A DNA stretch of 64,000 nucleotides, taken from contig JABAKD010000023.1 in assembly GCA_012845835.1 (NCBI GenBank), forward strand, positions 23,871,108 through 23,935,107, given 5' to 3'. Numbering within the stretch: position 1 is the stretch's first letter; the number at the start of each line of letters is the position of its first letter. Under the pieces are notes generated by a model. The model saw only the letters and a list, made by a program, of their open reading frames with translations, was not told the origin of the DNA and did not search any database. Shown in pieces: positions 18,321-30,623 of this stretch. Both the position numbers and the translations under genes were made by a program. The DNA comes from Undaria pinnatifida (taxonomy: Eukaryota; Sar; Phaeophyceae; Laminariales; Alariaceae).

Positions 18321-19585
18321 CGAATCGAACTTGCAAGGAGCACTCGCACAGCAGTGGGGGGTGTCAGAGCTGCGGTGCTGTAACTGTGGACGCTGGGGCA
18401 GTGAAGGGTCGAGCTATGTGGTGTATGAGCAGGAGCAAAGTAGGCGGCTTGGCTGCTGTACAGTGACTTCTACAGCAGAGAATCCGGCGGTATATGGCAG
18501 GCATTGACAGCGAGCCCATTGTGCTGCACTGTAGTTGGCACCTCTGCAAAAATGATGGTGGTTGAAGCTACGCGACGGACAGCAGTAGTGGAACGCTGTT
18601 GATCGAGAAAGATCGGAGAGGGGTCCGAGGTGCCAAATTCGTAGCTTGTACTAATTTCGGCAGAAAGGGGGCACAAGGGCAGCTGCTTGTTCGACGCACA
18701 AGAATGATCGACGTATGTACTGAAACCCATACGATAACGCGTGTACTGAAAAATTCGCCAAACGAAAAAGCCCAAACATTCCACGAGCACCGCCTGTTTC
18801 TTCCCAGGTAGATCACAAGGAAGGAGCGCCGACATGAGCTCCTAGAGCACGGTGCCCGTAGTCCAAGGGGGTCCCGCGAAGGACGGTCTGGCACCGACAG
18901 CAAGGATGTGCTGGGCGATGGGATCTCTCAGCGAGCGAAGTCCCCTTCGAATGTCATTCGAAGGGTTGATTCCAGTATGCTTGTCCGTGGCATGCGTGCA
19001 TATGCCTCCGAGCCCCAAAGCGCGAAAAAAAAGTACGAGTCGATGGCCGATCTTGGGGCTTGTGCTGGCAACTCGCGGATATGTGCTGTGCAACATGCTG
19101 GCAGAGCGCGGAGCAAACAAGTCTGATGGGTGGGGCTCGGGCAGTTCCACTGCGGAGTGGTCTATGACCAGCTGGCGGTGAACTGATGCGGCCAAAGGCC
19201 GGGACGAGGGGTGTGCTCCGAAGAGCAGTGTCGTCCGCCCGTACTCGGAAAGTGTCCTCTGTGTGGTGCGTGCCCAGCAACCAACAGGAGGGACCAAAAT
19301 TCGAGACGAGGAGTGTGCTCCGCAGAGCAGAGTCGTCCGCACGTACGTGGAAGGTGTCGTCCGTGTGGTACGTGCGCGGCGACCAACAGGAGGGGCCCCT
19401 GCCATCTCACTGCTGTTGTGGTCGCCGTTGTAGGAGGAAGGGCGCTCCCTCCATTGAGAAGCCACCCGAGAAGGAACAGGGGTTGTGGGCTCGATGGAAA
19501 GCAAAAGCAAAATCGCTACGAAAAAATAATCGGAGAAACCAAAAGAACGCTGCCACAATAGCACATCAAGCTCGACGACGCCACA

Positions 19586-19849
19586 TGTGAAATTAAAGGT
19601 GGGGGACACAGAGTGCCCCCTGCAGGTCTGACAATTGAGCAGGTCCTCGGAGAGTACTCACTTTCGTTCCTTCGATGTAGCTTTATTCGTTTCCACCAGA
19701 GCCCGGGATAGCTTCTGAGATCGGAGGTGCGTGCCTCCGATCTAATTCCTAACTTCCCCGAATATAAACCGCCAACCTTATCATACGAAACCCATTCAAA
19801 TGATCTCAAATTCGGATACCTACAGGCCTTTCAAGGCCGTATCTTAACA
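19586..19849 (-). repeat. 5' LTR of element 1
   Basis: 264 bp with TG..CA ends. On the minus strand the PBS-like TGGCGTCGTCGA follows after TG. On the other side it abuts the terminal coding segment of gene copy B without a target duplication. Confidence 0.8.
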
Positions 19850-22392
19850 TTGCACTCTTGTTTTTTGTCGATGATCTTGTGGATCTGTCCACAAACGTTG
19901 AAGCATAGCGGGAGGACGTCGATAAGTATGTGTAAAAAAGTATTCGTACTTCTCTCCAGCAGACGTCGTAACCATCCAAACTATTGGAGCTCCTTTCGTT
20001 GTTAGTAATTGTTGTGGTATTGTTGTACTTGCTCTTGGTACTTGGAAGAAGAGCCGCACTTCATAGACTATATCCGCACGCAATCCCCTAGTCTTGAGCA
20101 AGAGACATGGATGTCTCGACTCGTGACACACAGGACGCAAGATAAGAGTAGAACGTACCTCGATGTCGAACGCCCTCGTGGCACCGTGGGAATGGGATGC
20201 GGGATGTATATCGAGCAAGTGGTCGCCTGCCTTCTTCAGGAGGTCACCGACCTTGACGTCGCCGGTGCACTTCGTGTTTATGTCCTCGCCGACTTGGCGG
20301 CCCTCGGCGGCTGCTTCGCAGGGCTTCTGCAAACGACAACAACGGATGGGAATACCTTGCGTTCAGAGAATGTTCAAAATAGTAAGGCCACGTAGCTGTC
20401 GTCGATTTCCAAAGTTTGAAAGGAAGTCGTACAATTTAACACTGTTGTAATGAAAGCGGTCGTTTATGGGCAAAGCCCTGCCTGGTACCACAACGTTGCT
20501 AACACCTATGAAACCACCACTGGGGCAGGAACGAACGGGATTCACAGTCGCAACTGGTAAGCGTAAGCCCCGGTATTCTGCTTTATAAGGCCTACCGGCG
20601 GAATACCGACAACGAAGGGTAAGAGACAGTACCTGCTGTATATATTGTTCGGTACTACTCTATTACTGCTGCTATCAACACTATTACGACCGACGTGTAC
20701 TGCGATTCCTGAAGAGGTTGCGCACCCTGGTGCTGATGGTATCATGCTGCTGTGTTATTTATCACTGCATGGACCATTTTTACGACCCTGGCTGACCCCC
20801 GTGATGAGACCTGCCCGTTTACATTGCGTCTTACATGTATAGATACCACGTAGTCGTAGTCGTACATCCAGAACGTGTGTTTATATCACAGCATAAAGCG
20901 TCACTGCATGGACCACTTGTTCAACCCCCGCTTACCCCGATGACGGGACTGCCCCGTACTCGTAGTCGTACATACATGAAGTGTGTTTGGCTGTACGTAT
21001 GAAAAAGAAATCGCATCACACAGCGTTACTGCATACGTCTAGACCTGAGTACTTGTACAATTCCCGCTTATACCCCGATGACGGGACTGCCCCGTACACG
21101 TACTCGTACATGCAAAAAGTGTGTTTGTACGCATGAAAAAGAAATCACAGCACACAGCAGTGTCACTGCGTAGACAACTAGTACAACATGCTTACCCCGA
21201 CGACGGGACTGCCCTCCGTGACCGCCAAGGCGAACTTGAGTTTGTTCAGGCTACGCGTCCCCAAGCGCAGCGTCCACACCGTGTGGTAGTTCGACCACGC
21301 TGGTGTAGCACACACATGCTACAGCAAACGTTGCAGACAGGCACACAAGGTCAAACAATGTAAATTTCAATGTGCATCATTATTGGAAACAGGATTCGCT
21401 TGAGTTCACCAACACCCAAAACCACATACTCTGGTAGTCTACGATTGTGCACAACTTGCAGCACACTCAGCCAACACTCAACGCAGCACTACTGAAAATA
21501 CAGGGTTTTGACATCTGGTGTCTTACCTATGTCGCACGGCGCTGAACACACTGACAACGGGAACAAACTCTCAACATCAGTAGTATAGTAGCTGACAGCA
21601 AACATCAAATTCCAACAACACAAAGAAATGAAACTCACGTTTCGTCAAGCTCTCAGCTCCTTCGTTAGGGACGCCGATCGAAGGTGGATCACAGGCGTCC
21701 GCGTCACGTCAGTCACACACGAGGGTTGTCGCCGCTTCCCCAGTGCTTCTTGTTAAGATTATGAAAAGCTTGGCACGTGGAAGGATCGTCACTCCTGCAG
21801 GTGTCGCAGACAGCGTACTGGGAACTCCTGTTTTCCCTCTTTCGTGCGATGAGGAAGCCGTCAAAACCCTTGCTCGGGCACGGCCAATCAGGGTTGCCAG
21901 AAGAAGCTGAGTCCCGTTCTTGCCCGACCAGCGTCCACACGCCTGATCCTGAACCTCCACCACCCCCACTGCTGTTGGCGGAGCCTCCTCCCGTACTAGC
22001 CTTGGTCCGCTTCGCAAATTTCAACTTCAAATTGTTATTGCCGATCCGGCAAATTTCAAATTCAAATTGTTTGCAGCCGTCAACGGCAATTCCCTCTCAA
22101 CAGCCAGCAATTGGCCAACTTCAAATGTAAAAGTACAAAAAAGAAGTTGCTGATGAAAAAGCAAAATAAAAATATCAGACAGCAAGCAGTAAAAAACAAA
22201 TCAGAGAATGAGAGCTAAGAATATGAGAGAATGAGACTAGGGAAAGCAAGGAAGGCAAGGGACTTCGGGACGGTTCTTTTCCCCAGCAACTAATTTTCTT
22301 TTCGGCAATTACGGGCTGAGAAGGGCTGAGAGGGGGGAGGATATGCCGAGCGAGACCTCCGAGGGGGTCGAGGTCTAGGTGTTTAAGTTTAT
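19850..22392 (-). pseudogene. Unknown Cys-rich gene, copy B
   Basis: Minus-strand paralogue of copy A. The Cys-rich exon (22030-21639) breaks after NPRV because the GT run is 2 nt shorter, giving TGA; a second TGA replaces the Trp of the CDWC motif. Intronic tandem repeats lie at about 20870-21250. The internal exon is at 20326-20159 with intact AG and GTACGT borders. The terminal segment is cut at 19850 by the 5' LTR of element 1. Sequence up to 22392 matches copy C (to 36952), so the duplicated unit includes upstream DNA. The gene is broken by frameshift, nonsense and LTR truncation. Confidence 0.65.
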
Positions 22393-23430
22393 ATACGCCG
22401 AAAACGTTTATTTACAAAATTGACTTCGTAGATGTGTTGCACATACGAGTGTAGACTATACGTATCCATACGAACAGTACCATACTTCTGTGGCCACAGA
22501 GGAGCTTGTATCTCTATAACTAGGATGAAAGCTACAGGTAAGAAATGTTAGAGTCGGCGCGGACACCGGGTGTGCAGGAGTTTGATGGGAAAAAATATGT
22601 ATACGGATTTTATGAATATGTATATCATTGGACACGTACACAAACCCTCGCCTATTCGGGAGGTGGGACGAACGCCCACGGCAAAAAAAACTTTGAGAAA
22701 TACACGTACATAAAACATGCCGACATGTGGCAATCAGAAAACTAACTTGCTAAACTGGACTCCACCAGGCCGGCTCGGTTGCTCGTGCAGAGGGCAGTCA
22801 CGATGTATTTCAACTGCAACGTATGTATACACGTATGTACATAAATATATATAAAATGATTTATTGAATATCGAGTCATTCCTTGGTGTCATGGACTTTG
22901 GTCAGGAGTTTTTTGTCTCGGCCGAAGTATGTGATTCGCGGAACTGGAATTCTCGGTCGAATATAGCTTGGTTCGAGCGCCGCCTTCGGGGGGCGGCTCC
23001 AACGCCCCTCGCCCTGCCGTGTCCGTTCCGCACATCGACGTGAACGCGGACGGGTGCCAAGCGAGACGAGCGAGTGTCGAGGAGGAATTTTGGAAAAATT
23101 GTTGAATCTTAATGGCTGCAACGCCTGAATGATTTACAAAATTGGCATCATTTCCAAACGGTACGTGATAATGTTTGGAATTTTGCGGTGGCATACTCTC
23201 GAGCGTTATTTTCTTTGCCGTACTTTTTTACTAGTTCGTTTGGTTTCTTGCTCGGCTTTTTATTGCTTTTTTTTCTGCTCGTTTTGCCAGCTGGGAATTC
23301 AATTTTTCAGTGTGGGTTCACCTAAAACGTGACACAACTTACCGACGATACCCAACAACTTCGTGACACAAATTACCGACGGCAAGACGTTTCGTGACAA
23401 AAAAACTCCCAAATCATGATACTTTCACGT
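22393..23430. other. Intergenic, no gene recognised
   Basis: AT-rich sequence with short open frames that lack domains or recurrence. A GC-rich patch is at 22975-23060. Nothing supportable was found. Confidence 0.5.
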
Positions 23431-24356
23431 AACAGAATTTCGAGACAAAACAAAGCAGGTAGAGCCGTCTCTTCGGCCTTTGGCCCTGGCTTTAGCACGG
23501 CCGCTGACACTCCAGCCAGCCTCTGCTGTAGGCATGAACGAATGCGGTTGATTCGCAGCGAACTATCCCGCTGTGCTCGCTTCCATGTGGCCATTGTCCA
23601 TGCCATTTCATGTCACCTCCCTTCTGTTTTGAGCTCGTCGTCGTACGGTTGAGGTACGAGGAAAACCGTACGTACTCGGTGAGAACAGCACTGCTGCAGT
23701 ATGTACGACGAGCATGAACGCCAATTGACGACATTGGCAAGCACAAAACAGCAGGTGTAGCAGCAGTAGCCGAAGGGTGAAACGTCTAGCACATAATGCA
23801 GCAACAAGTAACAACCAGAACTACAGCAGATAGCTCAAAGTGCGGTGCGAGTGCCGTTGGCAAGTTTAGTCGTACACGCATCACTCTGTCCAATATATAT
23901 AACAGAATCTCGAGACAACACCAAGCAGACAGAAGAGCCGTCTCTTCGGCTTTTGGCCCTGGCTTTAGCACGGCCGCTGACACTCCAGCCAGCCTCTGCT
24001 GTAGGAATGAACGAGTGCGGTTGATTCGCAGCGAACTATCCCGCTGTGCTCGCTTCTATGTGGCCATTGTCCATGCCATTTCATGTCACCTCCATTCTGT
24101 TTTGAGCTCGTCGTCGTACGGTTGAGGTACGAGGAAACCCACACGTACTCGGTGAGAACAGCAGTATGTACGACGAGCATGAACGCTAACTGACGACATT
24201 GGCAAACACACAACAGCAGGTGTACAGCATTAGCCGAAGGGCGAAACGTCTAGCACATAATGCAGCAACAAGTAGCAACCAGAACTACAGCAGATGGCTC
24301 AAAGTGCAGTGCGAGTGCCGTTCGTTGGCAAGTTTAGTCGTACACGCATCACTCTC
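23431..24356. repeat. 470-bp tandem duplication
   Basis: Two direct copies (23431-23900 and 23901-24356) sharing AACAGAAT.TCGAGAC, GGCCCTGGCTTTAGCACGG and CGTACACGCATCACTCT. They differ by small indels. A third, partial terminal match (GTTGGCAAGTTTAGTCG) ends the second copy. No coding content was recognised. Confidence 0.85.
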
Positions 24357-25110
24357 AAGAGCCAACAAGAGGCAGGGCAGGGGCCCCCAACACAGAGACA
24401 CGTGACAACCACGGCCAGCTGTCGATCGCGTAGTTGGCCGGTAATCCGTGCTTCGGTGCGTGTATCGGAAGTCGTTCGTAGTACTACTGCTGTAGACCGT
24501 CGAAAGACCACGTGACATGTGACATCCCGTTCTGGTGGCAGCCTCGCCAGTAGACCCCCCAAAATTTATTTTTCTTTTCTTTTTCTTGGCCCCATGCACC
24601 CATTTCCTTTCCTTTCTCTTCTTTGTTCTTTGTTTCTTCTTTCCAATTGACTTGCGTCTGCTGTGCGTATGCGTAGTGATAGATACTATTTAATACGTGT
24701 GATATATACGTGGCAGTCTTTCTTGGGTGGCAAGCGGTATAGTCGGTTTTCCCAGGCGCGAGTAATGAGACGTATGCACCGGTATGGACCTGGCACATCG
24801 TAGGGTGACTCCCGATTTCACTTTTATATGGTTCTGGTGGAGGCATGAATTGCGTCAGCTGTGATTTATGCGTGTACCACCTTGGGTTGTTTGTGTTTTT
24901 CCCTAGCGTATTCCTCTGCTCCAGAGTGACTGGAACCAGTCCTGTGACCACGGACTGGATTGTGCGAGTTAATGTGAGAACAACAACAACTGAAATTATG
25001 CCTGTTTCTTGACCTTTCAGCTGCTTCCTGCAAATTTGGTTTTTCTGCCAACACGATTTTGAACCCTATGCAAAGATCCTGTTTTGTTTTAATCAATTGT
25101 CAGCCGGCCG
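24357..25110. repeat. Dispersed repeat shared with 3.9-4.1 kb
   Basis: 24800-24990 matches 4100-3910 in the opposite orientation. The rest is AT-rich with poly-T and T/C tracts. No gene was recognised. Confidence 0.5.
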
Positions 25111-25182
25111 CCCCGGTGGTCTAGTGGTTTTACCCTCGAATACCTCCAACGTTTGGTTGTCCTTGAGTTCGACACCCTCCAC
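25111..25182 (+). other. tRNA-like remnant
   Basis: CCCCGGTGGTCTAGTGGTTT is a good D-arm/A-box match and TTGAGTTCGACACC resembles a B box about 50 nt later. Stems do not pair well enough for a working tRNA, so this is a tRNA pseudogene or the head of a tRNA-derived SINE. Confidence 0.4.
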
Positions 25183-26411
25183 GATGAATATGACCTAATT
25201 TGCAAAAATGCAATCAAAAAAAGAGATCAACTGCTGAGAGCGCCTGCTAGGTACAATTCGACGCGAGTCGACGAGGGAAGAAAATGCTCGATTCTCGTCG
25301 CGGTAAAAATGAAGGCACGTGCCGAAGTGGGGAGGGAGGAGGAGGGCCCGCTATGTGACCCCGGATCTGAGTTACTACTGGGAGGGAGCGCGAGAATGGT
25401 GCGGGGATGATAAATGGGATTAAGAAAAAAAAGGTTGCAAAGAAAGGTATATGATTATTTCTACCAGTAAATAATATGTCAGTCTCTGGGAAATACGCAC
25501 GGCACCATCAGCAGTCGTCATGGTAGAGACACTCCGGATATTATGTATTGAGGGGACGCGTTCGATTTCGACAACGTGAAAGCACCCACGAAGCAAAGAC
25601 AGCAGACACACATATCCCGCCTTCTCGAGAAAAAACAGGGAAGAAGCGCTACGCCAACCTCCCGTACGAGCAAAGCCACCCCCGCACCTATCTTAGACAA
25701 CGCCGACGCAACGAGAGATCGCCCTCCTCTTCTTCGTTTTTCTCCTCGCCCGCAACCGCGCAGACCAATCAATGCGACAGCCTTCACGTAACAAACAAAG
25801 CAATCTTCTTCCAAGACCTCGCCGGCTGACATGGCCCCATGTCGACGTTTGATGCAAACCGACTTTACATCCTGTCGACTTCGAACCTCCATTGCCACGG
25901 GGACAGCAGTGCAGTCTCTTCATTAATGCCAAGGCCTCTTTCTTTTCGCCTAGAGGCGACGCAGGTTCTCAATAATACTATTTTCGGTATTTTTGTTTGA
26001 TAGACAACTTTTACTCGACGGCGCATTTAACATAGTGTGTTTCGCCTATCCTTGCCTTCTTTGTTGTATAATATTACGTTTTTTTCCCGTCAAATCATGA
26101 CTTTCATAATCCCATGTTCGTATTAAACTCTTGGCATTACTTTAAAGTTCAATGCATGCCAAATCGGACAGCTGCACCTCAAGTTGTCGAAGTGCTGCCC
26201 TGCCCTACCCGAAGCATGGGCGCTGGCGAATGCCGGCGCGCATGCGGAGCCCTTGTATCTAACTATTAATATGATTCAAAACGACAACAGAAACCTACCT
26301 GGTTTCAAAGAGACAACAGAAAGAGGATATAATTGACCCCAAAAATGTGAACGATACGTAGGATACAACCACAAAACCAAAAGTGCCGCCACTACACCAT
26401 GAACCACTGAC
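25183..26411. other. Intergenic, no gene recognised
   Basis: Short open frames on both strands lack recognisable motifs. A weak relative of the GC hairpin/CCCTTGTA repeat is at 26210-26257. Confidence 0.4.
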
Positions 26412-27811
26412 CTGCTTCGTAGCGACGTACATCTCCACAAGGAGGTGCTTGATGCGTCGAGAAGAAAGCGGCGGAAAGTGTGTCATGTTGGATGTGAGCA
26501 GCCCCACCAGCTCCTGCCACGTCGAACCAGACGAGAAGAAGCCGAACGGCATAAACTTCTCGATCACCATCTTGGCAGCAATAAGCTCGCGAACTCTGAA
26601 AAAAATCCCCAAAACACGGAGCAAAAGCGATTGGAAGGTAGGTGTTGGGGGCAGGTAATATAACCAACGAGCGCGTGAGACCAGATACCCGTTCCCTCTC
26701 TTCCCTTCACTGCCCAGATCAGGGCAGCCGGACAAAAAGGCAAAACGACATCGCAGTCCTACAAGTCCACAAAACATACCGGTGGGCTGAGATTTCTCGA
26801 CGAATTTGCAACACGCGATATTTTTCAACTTTTTTTTCACTTGGTTTTGGTATACCTCTCTTATCTGTGTTTCAAAAATGGATGGCGAGCTGTCGATATT
26901 ATATGACAAAAAATGAAAATACACTCCAGCTGTGACTATGTTATACGTTATAGAATGCCCTTACCCGGACCTGTCTGATGTGTTCGAGAACAAGTTTGAG
27001 TTCGCAATTTAACATACACACACCTGTTCATTTCAGCCCAGGAATTCTTGCTCGCCGCGAAGCTCCGCTGGATGTTTCCTTTCGCTTGTTTGTGCTATCC
27101 ACCCTTCCCAGCTCCAGCCACTTCGCGCAGCCTGTGTTTGCTCTTGTGGTGGGTGTTCACATTGCTGCGGTCGCCCCTTTTTCAGGGAACCGTTGTCTTG
27201 TTTTGGCGGCACGAGGGGTCCGCCATGCAGAAGTACTTATGTTTGTGGTCCTCCGCTAACGGGACGACGTAGACTCCTGGCGAGTACATGAACGACCGCT
27301 CGCGGCAACCCTCCCTCCTGTAGCCGTCCGGCACCTTCAAGTCATGGACGGCTTTGACGATGTCCGCGGGCAATACATACACCTCTCCTTTCATGTCGTA
27401 CACGAGCGCCGGTGTAATTGCAAGAACGGCTTTATAGCCATCTACCTCGATTACCTCGGGCTGGCTCCCGGCTGCTGGTGGAGTAGACGCACTACCCCAT
27501 TCTGACAAAGGGGCGGAAGATGAACTACCTCCATCCCTGTCAGGCGGGGATCCTTGCGGATCCGCTGCGTCCGTATTCCCTCTCCGCGGGTGCACAGATG
27601 CATTTGACGGATGTGGGTGTTTGTTCTTTGGTTTTGTGTCTGGGCTGCGGGTGGTTGTGAACGAGTGGGTGTGTTTGTGTTTGTGGGGGGGGGTTGGTTT
27701 TGTGTAATTTCGTGTTGGAGGAGGTGTGGCGTCAGCGTGACGGAAGAGACTTGACGTCAGAATGCATAACACGAGACATGAGGTCAGAAAGCGCTCGACC
27801 CTCATTTGCAA
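26412..27811 (-). pseudogene. BED zinc finger/hAT-type transposase remnant
   Basis: A first frame (27811-27182) has a hydrophobic start, a Pro/His-rich stretch and a C-terminal domain leading into a BED-like finger (YFCMADPSCRQ). An in-frame TGA interrupts it at 27184-27182, after which the same frame continues (KRGDRSNVNTHHKSKH), completing the C..C..H..H pattern. A second exon at 26595-26412 has a TTTTTTTCAG acceptor and an AAGCAG/GTCAGT donor. It encodes a segment like the region after the BED finger in hAT transposases (LIAAKMVIEKFMPFGFF, WQELVGLL, SSRRIKHLLVEMY). No DDE catalytic part follows, so the element is dead or truncated. The hAT family assignment rests on pattern similarity only. 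Confidence 0.55.
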
Positions 27812-27829
27812 AATTTACAATTTGTACCG

Positions 27830-28215
27830 GCCACTCCCGGTATTGTTACAAGCGTATACCGGTACCCGGGGTATTGTGCCACAGGCTTACAGAACTCACA
27901 GAGCTTCCGGGTAAGGGTACGGGGTTCTCACAGAACTTCCAGAAGTTCCCGGTATTGTAGCACCGGCGTACAGAACTCACAGAAGTTCCGAGCGGGTATA
28001 AAAACGCTGTACCCGTACCCCGGGTATTGTGGGCACAGGCGTACAGAACTTCCAGAAGTTTCGGGTACGGGTATGAATGTCGTACAGATTTCCAGAAGTT
28101 CCGGGTACGGGTATAAATGTCCCACAGAACTTACAGAAGTTCTTTGTAGGGTAATACCCGGGGTAAATACCCCGGGTACGGTTTGTGAGTACCCTACAGA
28201 ACACGACCTTGTAAT
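27830..28215. repeat. Degenerate minisatellite, about 55 bp
   Basis: About seven diverged units alternating CAGAACT(T/C)(C/A)CAGAAGTTCC and CGGGTACGGGTAT. Both halves are partly self-complementary (GAACTTCCAGAAGTTC, GTACCCGGGGTA), so single strands could fold into repeated hairpins. Confidence 0.75.
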
Positions 28216-28585
28216 ATTTACATTTCTTTGTACGTCGTAGCTGGCATTGTAGTACAGACAGCAGTAGTAGTAGCAATTTGCTGCACGAAAATAGCACGTA
28301 CATACTCGTACCAGGTACAAGATTATCACGTGCGTTACACAGCTTCAGAGCAGTTACAGACATGAGGCTTGGGATACCATGCAAGGCACAAACATTGTTC
28401 CAACTTATTTCGAAAAGCGACAGCCAGCCGCCAACGTACAGAGTAGTACACTCTACAACAGACGACGCATATTTTTAAAGCTGATCGAGTGCTGGGTGTA
28501 TCTGGATATATCGGCATTTTTCGATACCATAGCAATTAAGCCGAAGAGCATCTCCTTGTCTTCAACGATGTTTCGCCGTATTCAT

Positions 28586-28650
28586 AGTAGCAGCAGCATC
28601 ATCAGCAGCAGGAGCAGCAGCAGCAGCGGAGTAGCAGCAGTAGAACACGA
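28586..28650. repeat. CAG/AGC trinucleotide tract
   Basis: Imperfect AGC/CAG repeats (AGCAGCAGCATCATCAGCAG and similar), not inside a supported gene. Confidence 0.8.
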
Positions 28651-29189
28651 GTCCAACGTAGACGTGCACCGTTATTGGTGTACTGTAGGCTCACGAATAG
28701 TGCTCGTACGCGTAGGAGCAACGTGAGCTCGAGTGAGCGTTTTTTTTTGTACGTAGCTGACCTCACAAAAATAACACAACACATGCGCGTGTCATCGTAC
28801 ATAGATATAATTACATTTGTCCTCGAAAATTTTTTAAACCTTATTCACTTGGTTAATGGGACCTGCTCCGCTCTCAGCGCTCCCACTTGGAACACGCCTG
28901 CCTAAACCCCCCTCTCGGAGAACCTTCCCGGCATTCTTCGCGTTCCTTACTTTCTTCGCTTTCTTCGTTTACTTTTTCCCGTTTCTTTTTTTATTTTCTT
29001 CATTCCGTAACTTCATCCAACGTATGATCTACGACTCTACGACGCATCTACGGCGCAAAGTCGTGAGATGTTGAATTTGACTGCCGGCTTTTTAGTGTTC
29101 TACGAGTAGGCACCGTCTTTCAGCTCCCTACGCTGGCCACCTGTCGCCGTAGCGCTTCCCCACCACTTTACAACTCGGAGGGCGAGATA

Positions 29190-29484
29190 GTACATACCGG
29201 TACTACTACACCAGGTTTGTACGTACCATCAGATACTACGCTGTTGGATTACATGCACGCCCAGCTCAGATCAATCCGGCTATATATGGCCCAGCAGCGC
29301 AGCGTAGCGCCGTGCGGAGCCGTTCGATATACGAAACGCCAATAGTACATACATACCTGTACTACTACACCAGGTTTGTACGTACCATCAGATACTACGC
29401 TGTTGGATCACATGCACGCCCAGCTCAGATCAATCCGGCTATATATGGCCCAGCAGCGCAGCGTAGCGCCGTGCGGAGCCGTGC
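29190..29484. repeat. 159-bp direct duplication
   Basis: Two near-identical copies (starting about 29191 and 29350) sharing ACCAGGTTTGTACGTACCAT and GGCCCAGCAGCGCAGCG, followed by a short GTGCGGAGCC tandem run. No gene seen. Confidence 0.85.
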
Positions 29485-29875
29485 GGAGCCATGCGGTGCG
29501 GTGCCGTGCCCTTCGCTGCGGTGCTGTGTCGCTGCGCTGTGTGCTTTCTTTCGAACATAGAGCAGTACCGGGTATAATGCGTGTGTTGTTGTGTACGGAG
29601 TACTACTTTTCCTCTTTTTTCTTTTTCTATAGACTATGTATTTGATCTTTCACGGCCCCCTGTTTTTTCCCCCACGCAAATCACCCCCGTACTGCCGATC
29701 AGAACGTAACACCGGTAACAAAAGCAAACAGCACAGGTGAGCACAACTGGGCAATTTGCTCTGCACAAGCAGCTCTTGGCATTATCAAATCGCTGTTCGC
29801 ACCAAATCGTGGGCCTCTTCTTTCTGCCCCCTTTACATAGTCTATGTTTTTAGTTGCATTCTTCCCTGCCTTGCG

Positions 29876-29925
29876 CGAGCGTAGCGGGCGGCGTCAGCCG
29901 CCCGCGGAGCGGAGCCCTTGTACCT
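29876..29925 (+). repeat. GC-rich hairpin repeat
   Basis: GCGGGCGGC-GTCA-GCCGCCCGC followed by GGAGCCCTTGTA, as at 3308-3361. Confidence 0.7.
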
Positions 29926-30623
29926 GGTACAAGAATACCAGGTATCACGTGCGTGTAGCAGCGTATACAGAGCTTTAGATAGAAAACCTGCAGCAGCGAA
30001 AACGGGTACGTTTGCCAAAACAGTAACAAACACGCGCGACGTTACTGCGACCGATTAACTCCCCCTCCACTGACTCCCTCAAAAGCACGGGCGGGTGGGT
30101 GGGAACTTAAACTAGTCTGTATCACACCTTGGACCTGTAAGCTCTGACTCTGCTCCCCTACGCGCTCCGCGTGCAGGTCGCCGCCTACACGGCCGGGCCA
30201 GGTGTGCCCAATGCTATCGCTCATACGACTATGAATTACCGCATTGATCTGATTGGTCAAACTTCTTACGTACGTACAAAACCCATATTTTCTCATACTT
30301 CGATAATATTCTGCTTTGCACTTTGCTTTCGAAGTTGTATTATATTAATGCGCAACCCCCCGCCCGGAGAGGGGGGTTGGAGATGGGAATACCCCGGGGC
30401 TGCCCCGCCGGCAACCCCACGCTAACATCCGTATACACGAGTCAACTCCCAACCCAACTGGCGACATCGAACTCTCGACGCCAGCCTCCAACACAAACTG
30501 GTAGTTGACCCGTATTACGAATGTAGTCCCACCCCCCCCCGCCACCCCCTACCCTCGAGTCGCAGAGTGCACACGGGATAACACACTTCTTTGTAATTCC
30601 GCGTTTGCCCAACTAGTCAGAGC

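Larger units (their letters stand above)
15542..19585 (-). other. 5' leader of element 1
   Basis: About 4 kb between LTR and gag, unusually long. It holds the 83-bp satellite array (about 15780-17740), then 2 kb of sequence almost identical to element 2 (50750-52830). A two-copy unit of about 100 bp is at 19190-19392 (GAGGAGTGTGCTCC, CCAACAGGAGGG). No domain was found in its open frames, which I read as chance. Confidence 0.7.
4102..19849 (-). mobile_element. LTR retrotransposon element 1 (Ty3/gypsy, chromovirus type, NADAR-carrying)
   Basis: A 15.7-kb minus-strand element: 5' LTR 19849-19586, primer-binding site next to it (starts TGGCGTCGTCGA), about 4 kb leader with satellite array, gag, disordered linker, NADAR-protease-RT, RNase H-integrase with GPY module and chromodomain, about 0.85 kb 3' non-coding, 3' LTR 4371-4102. 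Domain order PR-RT-RH-IN places it in Ty3/gypsy, and the GPY module plus chromodomain in the chromovirus branch. Two frameshifts and two in-frame stops make this copy defective unless recoding is used. The flanks (GATG on the left, TTGCAC on the right) show no target duplication, so the ends may have been rearranged. The right end cuts gene copy B. Confidence 0.85.

Noticed and set aside
18842..19609. 255-codon minus frame in leader of element 1
   Set aside because: Not kept intact in element 2 despite near-identical DNA; the repeated motif stems from the two-copy 100-bp unit.
27720..27811. Secreted protein call based on the hydrophobic N-terminus
   Set aside because: The downstream BED-like finger points to a nuclear DNA-binding transposase, and the hydrophobic stretch may be upstream non-coding sequence.
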